Positions 34,440 through 46,570 of a stretch of 64,000 bases of DNA are shown one piece after another. The first letter of the stretch is position 1. Every line of letters starts with the position of its first letter. Location: positions 372,001-436,000 of the forward strand of contig CAJZBQ010000057.1 of assembly GCA_914767885.1 (NCBI GenBank), read 5' to 3'. Made by a program: the position numbers and the translations under genes. Below the pieces are notes generated by a model. It was not told the DNA's origin and made no database searches. It was given only the letters and a program-made list of their open reading frames with translations. This stretch comes from Blepharisma stoltei (lineage: Eukaryota; Ciliophora; Heterotrichea; Heterotrichida; Blepharismidae).

Positions 34440-35504
34440 ATGCAGCCAGTATCATTTATTTCATCATACCAAAAACTCCAAGGGCATTCTATGATAGCAC
34501 CAACGACAGCAGATTTATTATCTTCTCTTTCTAAAGCTATATATTTAGAAATTAAAGAATTCAGCCAAAATTTTAACAAAATGATAGACACTTATCCAAT
34601 AGCTGCAACTGAATATTTTTCTGCCCAAGACATACCCAGACAGTATCAGGATACAAATGAAGAACTTTTGACAAACCAAGAAGAAATTTCAGAATTTCTG
34701 CAACTCATCGATAAGAGATTTAAATTCAGTCCTGAGGTAACCATATTGACTTTGGCCTATATTAAAAAACTTTCTATATCTTCAAAGATCCCGATTACAA
34801 ATAATAATTGGAAGAATATTTCATTACTCCCCCCCTCCGTGAGTGAACAAAACCATTAGAAAAATCCCTATTTTTTGCCCAAAAACCCACCCCCCGTGAG
34901 CGAACAAAATTTTTTTAATAGAAAAATTTTTTATGGAAAAAAAATTTGATATATAAGTGATAATTAGTATAGCGAAATCTCGAGCTAATTCTGCTTAATT
35001 TTAAACAAATTGCGTTTTAAAAACATAAATTTTACAAATTAAATTAATATTTGCTTTCCAATTTTGCGAAAGGGGATGTTTTTTAAAACAAATTAACCCC
35101 CTCCTTAAGCGAACAAAATTTTTTTGTTCACTCACGGAGGGGGGGAGTTAGTATCTGTGCTAATTTCACAGCGAGTTTCAGACAATCCGCTTATTTCAGC
35201 TTCGTGTATTGCTAGCCTTTTTCCAAATTTTACTTTGGAGAGCATAAAATTTATGGAGACTGAGTATTTGAATTTGATTCATTACGACTATAATATTGAT
35301 CAAAATGATTATATTAATCATATGGGCCACCTTCAAGATATTTCAAAATCATATCAATGGATTTCATGAAGACTGGACAACGAGAAATTGGAAAATATTA
35401 TTGAGAGAATGTCATGGCTTTCTCAAGGAATGGCTAATTTCGATAATGGGATTGTTCGGTCTAAAAGAATCACCGCAATTAATTTAAACGAAATTGAATT
35501 TTAA
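34440..35504 (+). CDS. Cyclin (PHO80/cyclin-P/U-like), second copy, split by a MITE
   Basis: Paralog of the cyclin at 6377. Cyclin box: VTILTLAYIKKLSISSKIPITNNNW, then, across the excised MITE, NISLVSVLISQRVSDNPLISASCIASLF and METEYLNLIHYDYNI. TGA at 35367 reads Trp. Removing 324 bp leaves 741 nt (246 residues) ending INLNEIEF-TAA. It presumably partners a CDK; which one cannot be told. Confidence 0.75.
34825..35148. mobile_element. Family-2 MITE acting as IES in the second cyclin, 324 bp
   Basis: TTACTCCCCCCC on the left with two direct terminal repeats (CTCCGTGAGTGAAC, then CCCCGTGAGCGAAC); palindromic right end TTAAGCGAACAAAA / TTTTGTTCACTCACGG with GGGGGAGTTA. Excision yields 'tca tTA gta tct', giving ISLVSVLISQRVSDN, which matches the first cyclin. 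Confidence 0.9.
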
Positions 35505-36441
35505 AAAATAATAGAATTTTATCAGATTTGTAGGAAATATATATATATATGTTAAATTAAATAAAATTTATTATTAATACTATTCTTGTGTTAAATCTAA
35601 CAATTTTTGATGGAAATTTTCAAATAAACATATTTTCTAACTATAGATATTTAGAGGAATTCCAAAAGTATAGATATATAATTATTATTTTTACTGCAGA
35701 TTTTAATAAGATAAATATAAAAAATTATTTCACAATCAAATGCTTATGATACTTTTCAATAAATCTATCGAAAGCCATTTTATTTTTACATTTAGGCTTG
35801 CGTTTTAACTCCCAACTAGTTGAAATAAAAGTTAATAAATTAGGTTTTTTCCACTAAAATTCTCGGGGATGCTAATAAAATTTATGAAAATCTGTTTGTC
35901 TATAGTGTACTATGATTTTCCTATTTTATTTTCTAGACTAATTAAAATTAATAGTTTGCTTATTGAAAGATGATGCAGATAAATATTGTTATCTTGACAC
36001 TATAATATTAGATAATTGTTAATAAAATTTTTAAATAGATAAAATTTTAGGTGCATTTAAACTATGAGATTTATAGCAAAATATAAATATGAAGAGTCCA
36101 TTATCTAAATTTATATACTCAATTGTCAAATCAACAATTCTTATTATCAGAGCCAAAAATTATAAAATCTTATTCCTGCTAAAACAATAGATTAAATAAT
36201 TTGAAAAGATATGGAACTCAAAATAGTTTAAACATGCCCTAATAACTAATAATTATATTTTTAATAAAGAATCATAGCGATGCCATCTCAGAAGTAATTA
36301 AAAATAATACCTCGAGCTTTTAATTAGGAATTTATACAAAATAATTATATTCATATTCTTAAAATAGTCCTGTACTTTATCTCTATTGAGGATATTTAAA
36401 TATTTTTGAAACAGCTCTAAATTAATATTTCTGTTACAAAA
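35505..36441. other. AT-rich intergenic region
   Basis: About 940 bp with no recognisable gene or repeat. Confidence 0.5.
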
Positions 36442-37461
36442 ATGTCAACAGGTGGTTTTGCTCTTCATGGTTACAACGAAGGATCACTTCTCCAAAGAAT
36501 GCTATTGCTGAAAGCATCAGACTCTTTTGGCGACTGTCTTTCACATGCTAGCAGTTTATCAAATGACCAAATTGTGATTGCAGATTACGGCTCATCTGAA
36601 GGATTCAACTCAATGATCTTTTTAAGTCGAGTTCTTTCTAAATTCAGAGAGACTTCTCCACAATCTATTTTGGTCGTGCACAATGATTTGCCTGATAACA
36701 ATTGGGTGAAAACTTTTAAAACCCTTTTAGAGTTTGAAGAATCTTATATAAAGGTCCCAAATGTCTATTTTTCAGCTATCGGACGTTCTTTCTATGATCA
36801 AGTTTTGCCGAATAATTCTGTGCATCTAGGGTTTTCATCTGCGGCTCTCCATTGACTATCTCGGCCACTTTGTGCTCCTGATCATGTTATCCCATCAGCT
36901 TCCAAAGATCCAGAATTTAAAGCTATTGTCGCTGAAGTTGCCCATAACGACTTGGTCACTCTCCTTCGACAGAGACATAAAGAGCTTGTCAACTCGGGGA
37001 GACTAATCATCCAGATATTAGATGACACTTTACCAACTGTAATGTCAAGTGTGATTTTTAATTCAACAACAGAAATAATGTGCGCTAAAGGATTTATAAG
37101 TGAAGAAGAAAAAAGAAGCATCACTGTGCCTACTTATGGAAGGTCTGACGAAGAAATACAAAGGGCTTTAGCTGAAGTTTCTAGCCTTTATAGAGTAATA
37201 TCATTAGGAAAAGTAGGTGGCGAGCAATTTTTACATGAAGATCTACCTCCTGAAGTGTTGCCTAAAGTTCTTGATGGCTTTAAAAGACTATCTCTATCTT
37301 CATTGAAGGGGATATTACAAAAAGTAGTCAAAAAAAGTGAAGAAGAAAGAAATCAAATATATGAGCATTATATAAGGGAAGTTACAGATTTCATTGAGAC
37401 TAATCAAAATTGGAATTGGTCACAATATCATTCAATTGTTCTTGAGAAGATTTCTCCATAA
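36442..37461 (+). CDS. SABATH-type SAM-dependent carboxyl methyltransferase, copy 1
   Basis: A 339-residue protein with the marks of the SABATH (Methyltransf_7) family: SAM-binding IADYGSSEGFNSM (about 51-63), NDLPDNNWVKTF, YFSAIGRSFYDQVLP and the helix GFSSAALHWLS where W is a TGA codon at 36853. These enzymes methylate carboxyl groups of small acids, or ring nitrogens, using S-adenosylmethionine. The C-terminal half keeps the family's YGRSDEEIQRAL block. The substrate cannot be predicted. No IES interrupts it. A paralog and a relic follow immediately. Confidence 0.8.
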
Positions 37462-37638
37462 TAGCTAAAAAGCATTAATTCTTTATTGGAATTTTAAATT
37501 CATTAACTTTTAAATATTCACTTTTTAATTAGTTGGAGCCCTTTTATATCCAATGATTTTATAACTAAAATTATGAATACCTGAATATTTTTAAGGAAGA
37601 TACTAAGGATTTTTGATAAGTTTTTATGAATAAAAATT

Positions 37639-38673
37639 ATGATTAATATGAAAACTAAAAATAAACTTAATAAAATGTCATCAATAGATTATGCATTTCA
37701 AAACTATAACGAGTATTCGAGCCCTGCATTAACTGTGATGATGAGGATGTCAAATGCTTTCCAAGAAGCTCTTAGCAAGGCAAGAACTTTGGATAGCTCA
37801 ACAATTACTATTGCAGATTATGGTTCATCAGAATGCTTAAACTCTATGCTTTTCATAAAGCATGCTTTGACTCCTTTCAGAGAGACCTCTCAGCAACCAA
37901 TTCTTATTTACCATAATGATTTGCCCACAAATAGCTGGTCAAAAGCATTTAAGACAATTTTGGAGCATCAAGATTCTTATATCAACCTACCAAATGTTTA
38001 TTTCTCTTCTGTCGGGAGAACTTTTTTTGAACAGATTTTGCCTGATAATTCAGTGACAATAGGAATTTCTTCAATATCTTTTCACTTCTTATCTGAAGAT
38101 CTTTCTGCGCCTGATCATGTGCTGGCTTCATCCTCAAATGATCTTGAGTTCAAAGAGAAAGCTGCAAAATTTGCACATGATGACCTTATAAATCTCTTGG
38201 AACTCAGGTATAAAGAATTAGTGGACCATGGTACGCTAATTCTGCAATTTGCTGGGGAGACAATGGATTTTGGGCAATATTTGCAAGATGCAAATGAAAG
38301 GTTGTATGAAAAAGGAATAGTCACTGAAGAAGAAAAAACAAGTTTGTCAGCTGCGTCTTATGGAAGAACAACAGAAGAAGTCCAGAGAGCTTTAGATCAA
38401 GAACGAGAAAAATTTAGAGTTCTTTATTTCAATAAAGAAAAAGTCCCTATGTTCACCGGGAAGAGTGAAAAGCATATTGAAATATTTACTGGGATGAGCA
38501 AGATGGTTGTGGGATTTCAATTGCAGAAAACTATTAAAAGAACAGAGGAAGAGAGAAATGAAATATTGAAACAGTATGTTGACGAAATGAAGGATCTTTT
38601 TGAGGCAAAAGATCAGCAGCTTTTTACTGATCTATATATTGTTGCGCTTGAAAAAATTTCGAGAGATAAATAA
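37639..38673 (+). CDS. SABATH-type methyltransferase, copy 2
   Basis: Tandem paralog of the preceding gene, up to 344 residues; an internal ATG at 37675 (MSSIDYAFQNYNEY) is a likely alternative start because the family begins there. Conserved blocks: IADYGSSECLNSM, NDLPTNSWSKAF, YFSSVGRTFFEQILP, GISSISFHFLS and YGRTTEEVQRAL. Uninterrupted, and no TGA is needed. The tip of the active-site helix differs from copy 1 (SFHFLS against ALHWLS), suggesting a different substrate. Confidence 0.8.
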   Translation: MINMKTKNKLNKMSSIDYAFQNYNEYSSPALTVMMRMSNAFQEALSKARTLDSSTITIADYGSSECLNSMLFIKHALTPFRETSQQPILIYHNDLPTNSWSKAFKTILEHQDSYINLPNVYFSSVGRTFFEQILPDNSVTIGISSISFHFLSEDLSAPDHVLASSSNDLEFKEKAAKFAHDDLINLLELRYKELVDHGTLILQFAGETMDFGQYLQDANERLYEKGIVTEEEKTSLSAASYGRTTEEVQRALDQEREKFRVLYFNKEKVPMFTGKSEKHIEIFTGMSKMVVGFQLQKTIKRTEEERNEILKQYVDEMKDLFEAKDQQLFTDLYIVALEKISRDK

Positions 38674-38999
38674 GATAATCATAGTATTACAATATTGATT
38701 AAATACATAGCATTGAAATATTTATTGAATTAATTAAAAGAATCTCATTTCTCATCTTAATGTATAGCATAATTACTGTTAATATAAAAATTATGGGAAA
38801 TCAATTCATATACTTTAATTATAATTAAAGAATCAAACCGCTATTAAAAATTTATATTTTAATACAAACTATTTTATTCAAAGCTGATTTTTAAAATTGT
38901 TTTATTATTATAATATTTGAAATAATGCTTTGTAAAAAATTGTCATTTTATAATATAAAATAACAAATTAAGGAGTAAAATTGTCTTAAAAGGAGCTTT

Positions 39000-39385
39000 A
39001 TAACGAGCAATTAGAAAAAATCCACTCGTTTAGTGCAACTATTAATGCAGCAACTAAAATTTTGTCCAAAAAGAAATTATTGCTCAAAAAAATAATATAA
39101 CAATCTCAATATATGAAAGAACAAATGAAGACGTTCAAAGAGTCCTAATGAAGTCTCTCATCTTTATAGGGTCATTTCCTTTACTCAAATAGTAAAAGTA
39201 GACTTCTTATTGAAAGTCTTCCGGCTGAAACAGTTAATGGTATAAGGAATGAGCTTAAAAAGCTAGCAAAATCCTTTTTAAAAGGAACTTTGGAAAGAGC
39301 GATTAAAAGAAGCAAGGAAGAAAAAATGCAGCATGCAAATTGTTTACTAAATAAATCTCAGAATTTGTTGGCAGAAGTGAGGTAG
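39000..39385 (+). pseudogene. Relic of a third SABATH methyltransferase
   Basis: Fragments in shifting frames align with the C-terminal part of the two genes upstream: ISIYERTNEDVQRVL, then EVSHLYRVISFTQIVKVDF, then ESLPAETVNGIRNELKKLAKSFLKGTLERAIKRSKEE. At least two frameshifts and several stops separate them, and the SAM-binding half is missing. No TA-bounded segment explains the breaks, so it is a decayed gene rather than an IES-split one. Confidence 0.7.
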
Positions 39386-39557
39386 ACAGCTGACTAACAT
39401 TTAACTCATTTATTTTCGAGAAAATCTTATCATAACCATTTATTTAAACAATTCTTCAATTGTGCCTATATTATAATTAGTAAATCTATTAAAATACTTA
39501 AGTATATTAATTTTAAATAGTTAAGAGTTGTTGTCCTTACAAAATTATGTTTTACAG

Positions 39558-40373
39558 CTAAAGATATTTATTTCTCAACGCTATTTCATCTTCAAGCATG
39601 CTCTCTAATGCCATGATCAGTTCACTTTCTTCCCCAACCACGTACTCTTGCTTAGGAGCACTTTCTAGGCCATTCAGGTGCTCAATTTCCTCTACCAAAA
39701 GATCGTCAATTAGTGCATCAGCAGCTTCTTCTCATTGCATTACAACCAGATCAGCAAACTGCTGAAATACAAGTGCCAGCAAATCTGTGTTAGTAACTTT
39801 TAAGTTTTTCACTAGCGTTGGCCTAGGCTCTTCAATATTGTATGAGACTGGCTGAGGCTTTATTTTGATTTCTTCTTTAATTTCTGGAATTGGAGTTTTA
39901 ATCTCTTTTAGTTCAGGTGTTTTTGATCTAAGCTGTGGGGTTGGTTCTGATATAAATTCATCTATTAGGGATTTCTTTTTAAATGTTGCTGCTTTGGCTA
40001 TATTTTCTTTGACAAAGTTTCTTGACTTAGGAATTGGTTTTGAAATTATTTTTTTAGATGTTTTTCTTTTGATTTTAGGTTTTTTTAATTCAATTTCTTC
40101 AGATTTTTGTCTAAAACTTATAAGTTCCTTTTTATCTTTTCTAATTTCTTTTGAACTTATTTCTTTATTGTTCTCTCCAATATTCTCATTTTCAGATAAA
40201 TCAGGAGATTCCAGAGACTCATTGAAAGCTTCTGAGTCATCAAAAAGGATAGATTTAAAAGGCAAAGGAGAATTGTTAGCTATTTTTGGTTTTCTCATAA
40301 TTTTTTCAGCTTTAGGCTTTTCTTCAAAAGCAGCGGCTTCACCCTCATCATATAAAATTGAAACAAAAGACAT
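39558..40373 (-). CDS. Uncharacterised, largely disordered protein
   Basis: A 271-residue frame starting MSFVSILYDEGEAA and ending DEIALRNKYL-TAG, with one TGA (Trp) at 39732. The protein is rich in Lys, Glu, Ser and Pro (KPKIKRKTSKKIISKPIPKS, SEPTPQLRSKTPELKEIKTPIPE) and has two similar short acidic motifs near the start (VSILYDEGEA, KSILFDDSEA). A hydrophobic helix-like block lies near the C-terminus (LLALVFQQFADLVV). I do not recognise a family. Confidence 0.65.
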
Positions 40374-40461
40374 ATTTATTAATCGTTTAACATCTCTATA
40401 GTTTTTCTTGCTATAAAATATATAGCTAGAATCAAGCCCATGTAATAAAATTACACACTAG

Positions 40462-40764
40462 TTATTTAGTTTTAGTTCTTGGGAATACGTAATTCGCAAG
40501 CGGGTGATAAGCATCGCAACTGCTGACGGTTCTACTTTTTCGTTTTCTTCTTTCCACTTCTGGTGAATTTAATTTTCTCTTTCGATTGTCCAAATCTAAT
40601 TCAACACTGTTCCTCCTGGGCTCTTTCTGAGGAGTTTCCTTTCCAGAATTCTGATTCCCAGCTGGCTGAGCATATTCTGACAGGTCTCTTGTACTCATAA
40701 CCTTGCATTGGTGAAGTTTAGAAGGTTTTTTCCCTGTAAAGCAACACAAAATAAGACCTCTCAT
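40462..40764 (-). CDS. Small basic protein of unknown function
   Basis: A 100-residue frame from ATG 40764 with a hydrophobic Cys-containing start (MRGLILCCF) followed by a polar, Arg/Lys-rich body (DLDNRKRKLNSPEVERRKRKS). No domain is recognised. The codon pattern and an AT-rich upstream region are consistent with a gene, and it has the same strand and short spacing as its neighbour at 39558. The adjacent Cys pair after a hydrophobic start could be acylated; that is a guess. Confidence 0.45.
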   Translation of the reverse strand: MRGLILCCFTGKKPSKLHQCKVMSTRDLSEYAQPAGNQNSGKETPQKEPRRNSVELDLDNRKRKLNSPEVERRKRKSRTVSSCDAYHPLANYVFPRTKTK

Positions 40765-41286
40765 ATTTATGAGCGATGAATAGATTGATTATAAGTCTCA
40801 TTTATAATTCGTAGAGAGAAACTTCTTCAACTTAAAATTTTTATTGAACTTTGAAAATTTTTATCAAAACAAATTAATAATCAATTCACTTATTTTATGA
40901 TCAATTGAAATTCGCATAATGAGTAACACTAATTTGAACACTTTTGTATATTGATAGTAATAAAATTAGGACTTCAGATCTACATTAAATAATTTCTACC
41001 TAAAGTCAATTGCATTCTGCAATTTTAACCAGCTATAAAAATTATGGCTTTCACAAAATCAGTATTAACTGAAATTTTGGCTCCATTTGACTATAATTTT
41101 TTTCGATAAGATCCATTTGCAGTAATTTAATATACTGTAGCTTTATATAATTTCTTTCATTCATTGTATGCCTTATCGTAATTTTAAGTACCTCAAATGC
41201 CTCTCACATCTCGACATTTTCCAAAATCTCCTTAATAAATCGATAAAATCTTTCTCGCTCTGGCATTCATTGCTTATATATAAAAT
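40765..41286. other. AT-rich divergent intergenic region
   Basis: No feature was recognised between the minus-strand small gene and the DOP1 gene; likely holds both promoters. Confidence 0.5.
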
Positions 41287-44200
41287 ATGGATAGCAGCTT
41301 CAATAGTAAAGTTGACCTAGCTCTAACGCGAGAACTGAAACCACTTCTAATTACATTTGAAAAGGCAAAAGAATGGGAATGAAGCGATCTAATTCGCTGG
41401 CTGAAGTCAGTTAAGCATCTCCTAGACCATCATAAGAGTGAAGCAATACCTGAAAAGTTTACGCTCGCCAAACGTCTTCAGCAATGCTTGAATCCCGCAC
41501 TACCACAAGGGCTTCATCTTATAACACTAAGTATATATGACACTATTTTAGAAGAGCGACAAAACTTCGAAACCTTAACCTTTTTCTCAACTGGATTTTT
41601 GCCTTTCTTTGAATACGCGTCATCGGAAAACCAAAAAGCAGTGGTCAGACTAGCAAAGCAGTTCTTACATTTGGATCCTGCAATCAGTTTGAGAAATGCT
41701 TTGATTGGAATTGTTACACCGCTGCTGCCAGGACTTGAAGAAGGGACTTCTAATCAAGATGTTGAAAGAGAAGTGATGAACTTATTTGATGCTTTTGCTG
41801 AAAAAGATAAATTTGGGCTTTTTCAAGCAATTTGGCATGCACTTTTAAAGACCAGCCGCGCAAGATTAGGAGCTTTAAATTATTTAACAAAAAGGATTCC
41901 TAAGGATTCCAGAATTATTATAGAATTTATGCCAGAAAAAACAATGCTGCTAAGTGCATTAGCTGCTGGCATACATAGTGAAAACATTTTGGTGCAGCGA
42001 GCAACAATTGATTTGCTGATAAGCCATTTTCCAATACTCCAAAATGAAGGGGTTTTTATACTTGAAGAAAAAAGATCGATTTTAGAACTGTTATTTAGGC
42101 TACTCGCTAAAAGAGACTCAACCTTGACAAGGAGAATTTGGGAATATGTCCATTTAGGGGAAAGTTTGCCATCTGAAGAAATTTTTGAAAATATTAAAGA
42201 AGAATACATCGTACCCACCTTAAAAGCAATTTTAGAAGCAAAAGTCGATTTATCTGGAATTTCAACCCAGGAGCAAATCAGCAAGGTCATTGAGCCGCTA
42301 GTAATTGCGGAGGCTGCGCTTGATAAAGATAATTTAGGCACTTTGTTGTTAAGAGATATTTCTGTGAGCTTGATTTCTAATGTAAAAAACCATAAAGATC
42401 AAGAAATTTATGGAAAAGAGGTATGTGAGAAATTTTCAACAATGCTGAGAAGCGATCTATGTGTAAATAATGTGAAATTAATATGGCAAGCTCTAGCTGA
42501 TTCTCTTGAAGAGAACTGCATTGGAGAGGTTGGGGACATTATGGATGTTATTTATTTCTACATCACCAATTTCCCAATCAGTCAAAAAAGCTATGAGTGT
42601 ATGGTCCCGATCCTTGATATTTTATATACAAATATGCATAGACTCCACAATTCTTTGAGCACCTCTTTAAAGATCGTTCAGATTTTATTAAGCAAAACTG
42701 AAATTACAGTTGACATCCAAAACTCAATATCATGCTTCTATAGATTTTACGTGGAGTTTTCAAAAAATGCAGAAATTCCACTAAAAGACCTTAAACGAGC
42801 CTCATTAATTGCGTTTACATTAGCTCGTCATGGGACTCCTGAATTCGGCTGGCTAAGCTGCATAATCAATTTCATAACAAGCAATAAGGATGTTGAAAAA
42901 TCCTTAATGGGGATCGAAATTGCTATAAATCTATTAAAAGAAAACTTAGAGCCCTACAAAAATTTCCTTCAAAGCGAGCTTGGCGGCCTTGAAGATTTCT
43001 TCTTTAAGCAGCTTTGGCAGTTTCTCGACCAGTCTAAAAAGCGAAAAAAAATTGTGAAGCTTATATGGAAGCTTTCTGACCCAATAACCTATATTCTCCA
43101 GGCTATCCAAAACAATCTTGCGTTATCAAAGCTAAACCCTCCAAATGAAGTCAAACCAAGAATTGATACACTTAACCGTCTAAATGTGGTATGGAATATT
43201 ACCAGAAACCTCAATAAAAACGAACTAAATGAGCTATTCTCGCGCGAATGCATTTTATTAATTTTAGACAAGCTTGAAGACCCTCATCCAGCAGTGAAGC
43301 ACGCAGCTAAAAATTTCTTAAAAAACGCTTCCCCAGAATTTTCATTATTTATTGACCCATTGTATGAATCGCTGCTTTATACAGGGATTTCTCCTTTGTA
43401 CCCTCCAATCTCATATTCCTTCAAAATCTTTAAAATCCTCTTGTCAGCAAATTGCTTTGCTTATCAAAATATTGAAAAAATGACATTGGGAGAGAAAATG
43501 CAAGATCTGTGGCTTGAGTATAGAAGAAACATAGTGAATTCTGAAGATGTTGCAACCTATGCAGATTTATTGACTGAAATTTGTGTTAATTATTTAGTAA
43601 GCCCTGCTGCGAATAGAAAAGACAGAGAAAGCCAAGGCGCAGCTGGGGAAGTGATAGAGCTGATTTTAAGTTATGGGGATCGAGAACTCGCTTACAGATG
43701 TGTTTTCAGAATTATGAGGTCCCTTAAAAAAATATTTGAAGCAAAAGATGGAGTTATGCAATTAGTTTACTTGAATATTTTGAACCAAATTTTGTATAAC
43801 TGCAGGATAGAGACTAATAAAGACAGATGCAAGGCTTTATTATCTATAAATTTCATATCAATTTTAGAAGATGATAACTTTTTGACAGGACAAGATGAAT
43901 ACGTCAGAAACCACTGGGTCAGCTTTTTGATAAAATCATTAGACTTCGTCTCTGAAAGAATAGATTATGATACGTTTATCAAAATGGCTTCAATTGTTAT
44001 AGAAAAACTGTGCGCACAAATAGAAATAAGTGTTAATAAAAAGCATCTGCTATTAGGAATTACAGCTTACTTGCATTATGGTCTCAGTATATCAAAGCCT
44101 GATGCTTTCGCTATTTCAGAGCCAGACCCTCATTCAGTGGCAAGAGAATCGTTTTTTGAAGGAATGTTTAAAAGACTATTAGGCAGTGATTCAGTCCCTG

Positions 44201-46448
44201 TTATTATTGCTGCTATAAGAATTTCTCAAGAAATGTTTAAAGAATTCGAAAAAGTCTTGGAGTGCTGCTTATTGTGCATAAGTGATTACGATTGTGAAGA
44301 TATTAAGGCTAAAGGGGTAAATATTTTTACAGCTGTAAAAGGAAAGCCAATTGAGGATAAAGTCATTAAAAAATTACTAGACCCAATTATGATATCCAGG
44401 ACTTATGAGCTGATTAGGGCTTCAATAGCGATTTGGATCAGCCGATCTGCAGCTGAAGTTGACCCAATCCCAAGAACTGACCAAGATTTAATCAAAGTTT
44501 TATATAATTTTATCTCAAATGAGCATATTTTTATTAGAAACTATATAACAACATAATAATTATGACTAGGATAAGAATATTGACCGCTCTAGATACCCCT
44601 CTTGATGTGGTTTTAGAAGCTATTTTTAAGTACCTAATCGATGATTTGAAGCTAGGAAGTGGGAATTACCGAAAAAATTCAGGCTTAAATAGAAGCCAAT
44701 ATGAATCAGTAGCCCACTTTATTTACTCTCTATTGAGTTTTTACACCAAAGAAAAATTCGAATCGATCTCTAAAGAGCCAAACATTGTATGGAATGAAGC
44801 TTTAAGGTTATTGCGAATACTAGATACATCAGAAATCAACTCTATTTCGCTTTGGATATTAGAAATAACTTATTTATTATTTATTTCTAATAAAATAGTC
44901 ATAATTTTTTTCTTATATTTGATTAGCACAGATTCATTATAAATTTTATAATAAAACGTGTAGGGATTGACTATGTTATGTCAGGAGACAAATCATTTGC
45001 GAAGGGTATCAGAGATTTGATGCAAAAATTAATGAATCAGGTAGTAGGATACTGCATGATTAATGAAGAGCTAGACATTGAATACCCATTCCCTCCATCT
45101 GCCTATGAAACTGATAAAATTTCAGCACCACTTACATTATGTTCACTGTTAACCCTCAAGAAAACCCTATACGAGATTTCTAAGGCTATATGGAAAGATA
45201 ATCCAGAAAAGATCGCTAGCCAAATCCAATACAACACAGGAGTGGCATTAAAAACTTTGACAAGTAAAACTAGCAATTTGGATGTTGATATCATGACTGA
45301 CCTCTTATATTCTTTATTGGAATCTGGAGGGAGACGTTTAGCAAATGCCTATAAGAATTTAATTCTCGACCATATAGCTTCGAATGAATTTTTCTCATTG
45401 ATGAAGTCGAGGAAAATATGTCTTAAACATTGGTGCCAAATTATAAAACTTATTTCTTACCAATGCTATGAAGATAATAAAGAGCAACTGATCAAAGAAG
45501 TTCTTACTCCCCTCTGTGAGCAAGCAAAGCTGTGGGACAAGCCTTTATTATGAGAAAATAAGCAAGCAAAAAATTTTAAAAATATTTGGTATATTAGTGA
45601 TAATAATTATAAAGGAAAACTCTAGCTAATTGAATTGATTTTTAAAAAAGCTTTATAAATTATATAAATTAAATTAATATTTACTTTCGGATTTTTGAAA
45701 TTTGGAATTTTTTAAATTAAAAAAAATAAATCCCTCCGTTAGTTATATAAAACTTTTTTGCTTGGGAGTTAAAAGAATAAATAAATATAACAGATCAAAA
45801 ATCCTTAAAAGCATGATTTTTGTGGTCTATAGTGGAGACATTGACGATTACAATGCAGCATTAAATACAATAAGCGAATTTTTGAATGAATTCCTACGAG
45901 TTGACAAAGAATCAATCTCAACAGTGTTTTTCTGCATCAGAGTGCTATTAGTAAAATTATCGCCTCAGCTATTAAACGATATATGGCCAAGAATCTGGCC
46001 CCATACTTTAACTGAACTTTTGCAAATTCTTGAAGCAAATTCAAAAATCCCTAACTGCTTAGCAGCATTGAAGTTGATTGACACCATGATTGTTTTAAAT
46101 ATCCAAGAATTTATTATGCATCAATTTATTTTCTTCTATGATTCTACAGCCTGCTATGACTGTTTAGATGAATTTGATGAAGGAAAAGATGAGTATGTGC
46201 CCATTATTCCTAGGAAATATACAAGAGCTCCAAAGACCATCAAAATGATGGAAGTCAAGCAAAATATTGAGGCAGTCGAAAAAAGAGTCCTTACTATGAA
46301 TGTCAAAGCTATAGATCAAAACGAACTAGATATTAAGGCAAAAGCTCTTGCGAGAGAAATTGTCAGACTAAGCCAAGTAAGAGCAATTCCAGATGATAAA
46401 AACATCAAAAACTCTATAGAAGATGACTTTTTATCAGACAATTATTAA
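41287..46448 (+). CDS. DOP1: DOP1 (Dopey) family protein, split by three IESs
   Basis: Dopey proteins are large helical-repeat proteins at the Golgi and endosomes that act with MON2 in membrane traffic. The N-terminus is diagnostic: EWEWSDLIRWLKSVKHLLDHH, FTLAKRLQQCLNPALPQGLHL and ALSIYDTILEE-like helices, then TFFSTGFLPFFEYAS. The rest is leucine-rich helical repeat. The start is ATG 41287 (MDSSFNSKVDLALTREL); TGA at 41381 is Trp. Removing 65, 95 and 265 bp leaves 4,737 nt (1,578 residues), within the family's size range. The three interruptions fall in the last third. Confidence 0.85.
44489..44553. other. IES, 65 bp, in DOP1
   Basis: Bounded by TA at 44489 and 44554, same codon phase. Joining gives DQDLIIMTRIRILTAL without a stop, while the unspliced frame ends at TAA 44554. 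Found by the frame requirement (length 2 modulo 3). No paralog confirms it. Confidence 0.65.
44866..44960. other. IES, 95 bp, in DOP1
   Basis: TA at 44866 and TA at 44961 share phase. The joined protein reads SLWILEIGIDYVMSGD. The left end (ATAACTT) resembles the IES end consensus. The interior has a TAA in the host frame. A cut at a neighbouring TA (44856) would also keep the frame. Confidence 0.65.
45505..45769. mobile_element. Worn family-2 MITE acting as IES in DOP1, 265 bp
   Basis: TTACTCCCCTCTGTGAGCAAG on the left and TTGCTTGGGAGTTA on the right. The core blocks GATAATAATTATAAAGG, CTAGCTAATTGAATTG and AATTAAATTAATATTTACTTTC match family 2. Both ends have drifted, and the element is about 60 bp shorter than fresh copies. 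Excision gives EVLKRINKYNRSK across the junction. Confidence 0.85.
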
Positions 46449-46570
46449 TTATTCCCTTTAAGAGCATCATAATTATTAATATTTTCAGCCATTTCTAATA
46501 TCAACTGAATACTACAAAGCCCTTTTTCTTATTTTTTTCTTTGTCCTCTTTTATAGCATAAAATTTCATA

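Noticed and set aside
39000-39385. Methyltransferase relic as a gene split by IESs
   Set aside because: The breaks are small frameshifts without TA-bounded inserts, and the SAM-binding half is absent.
44541-44565. Frameshift or sequencing error in DOP1
   Set aside because: A 65-bp TA-to-TA excision repairs the frame, in line with the other IESs.
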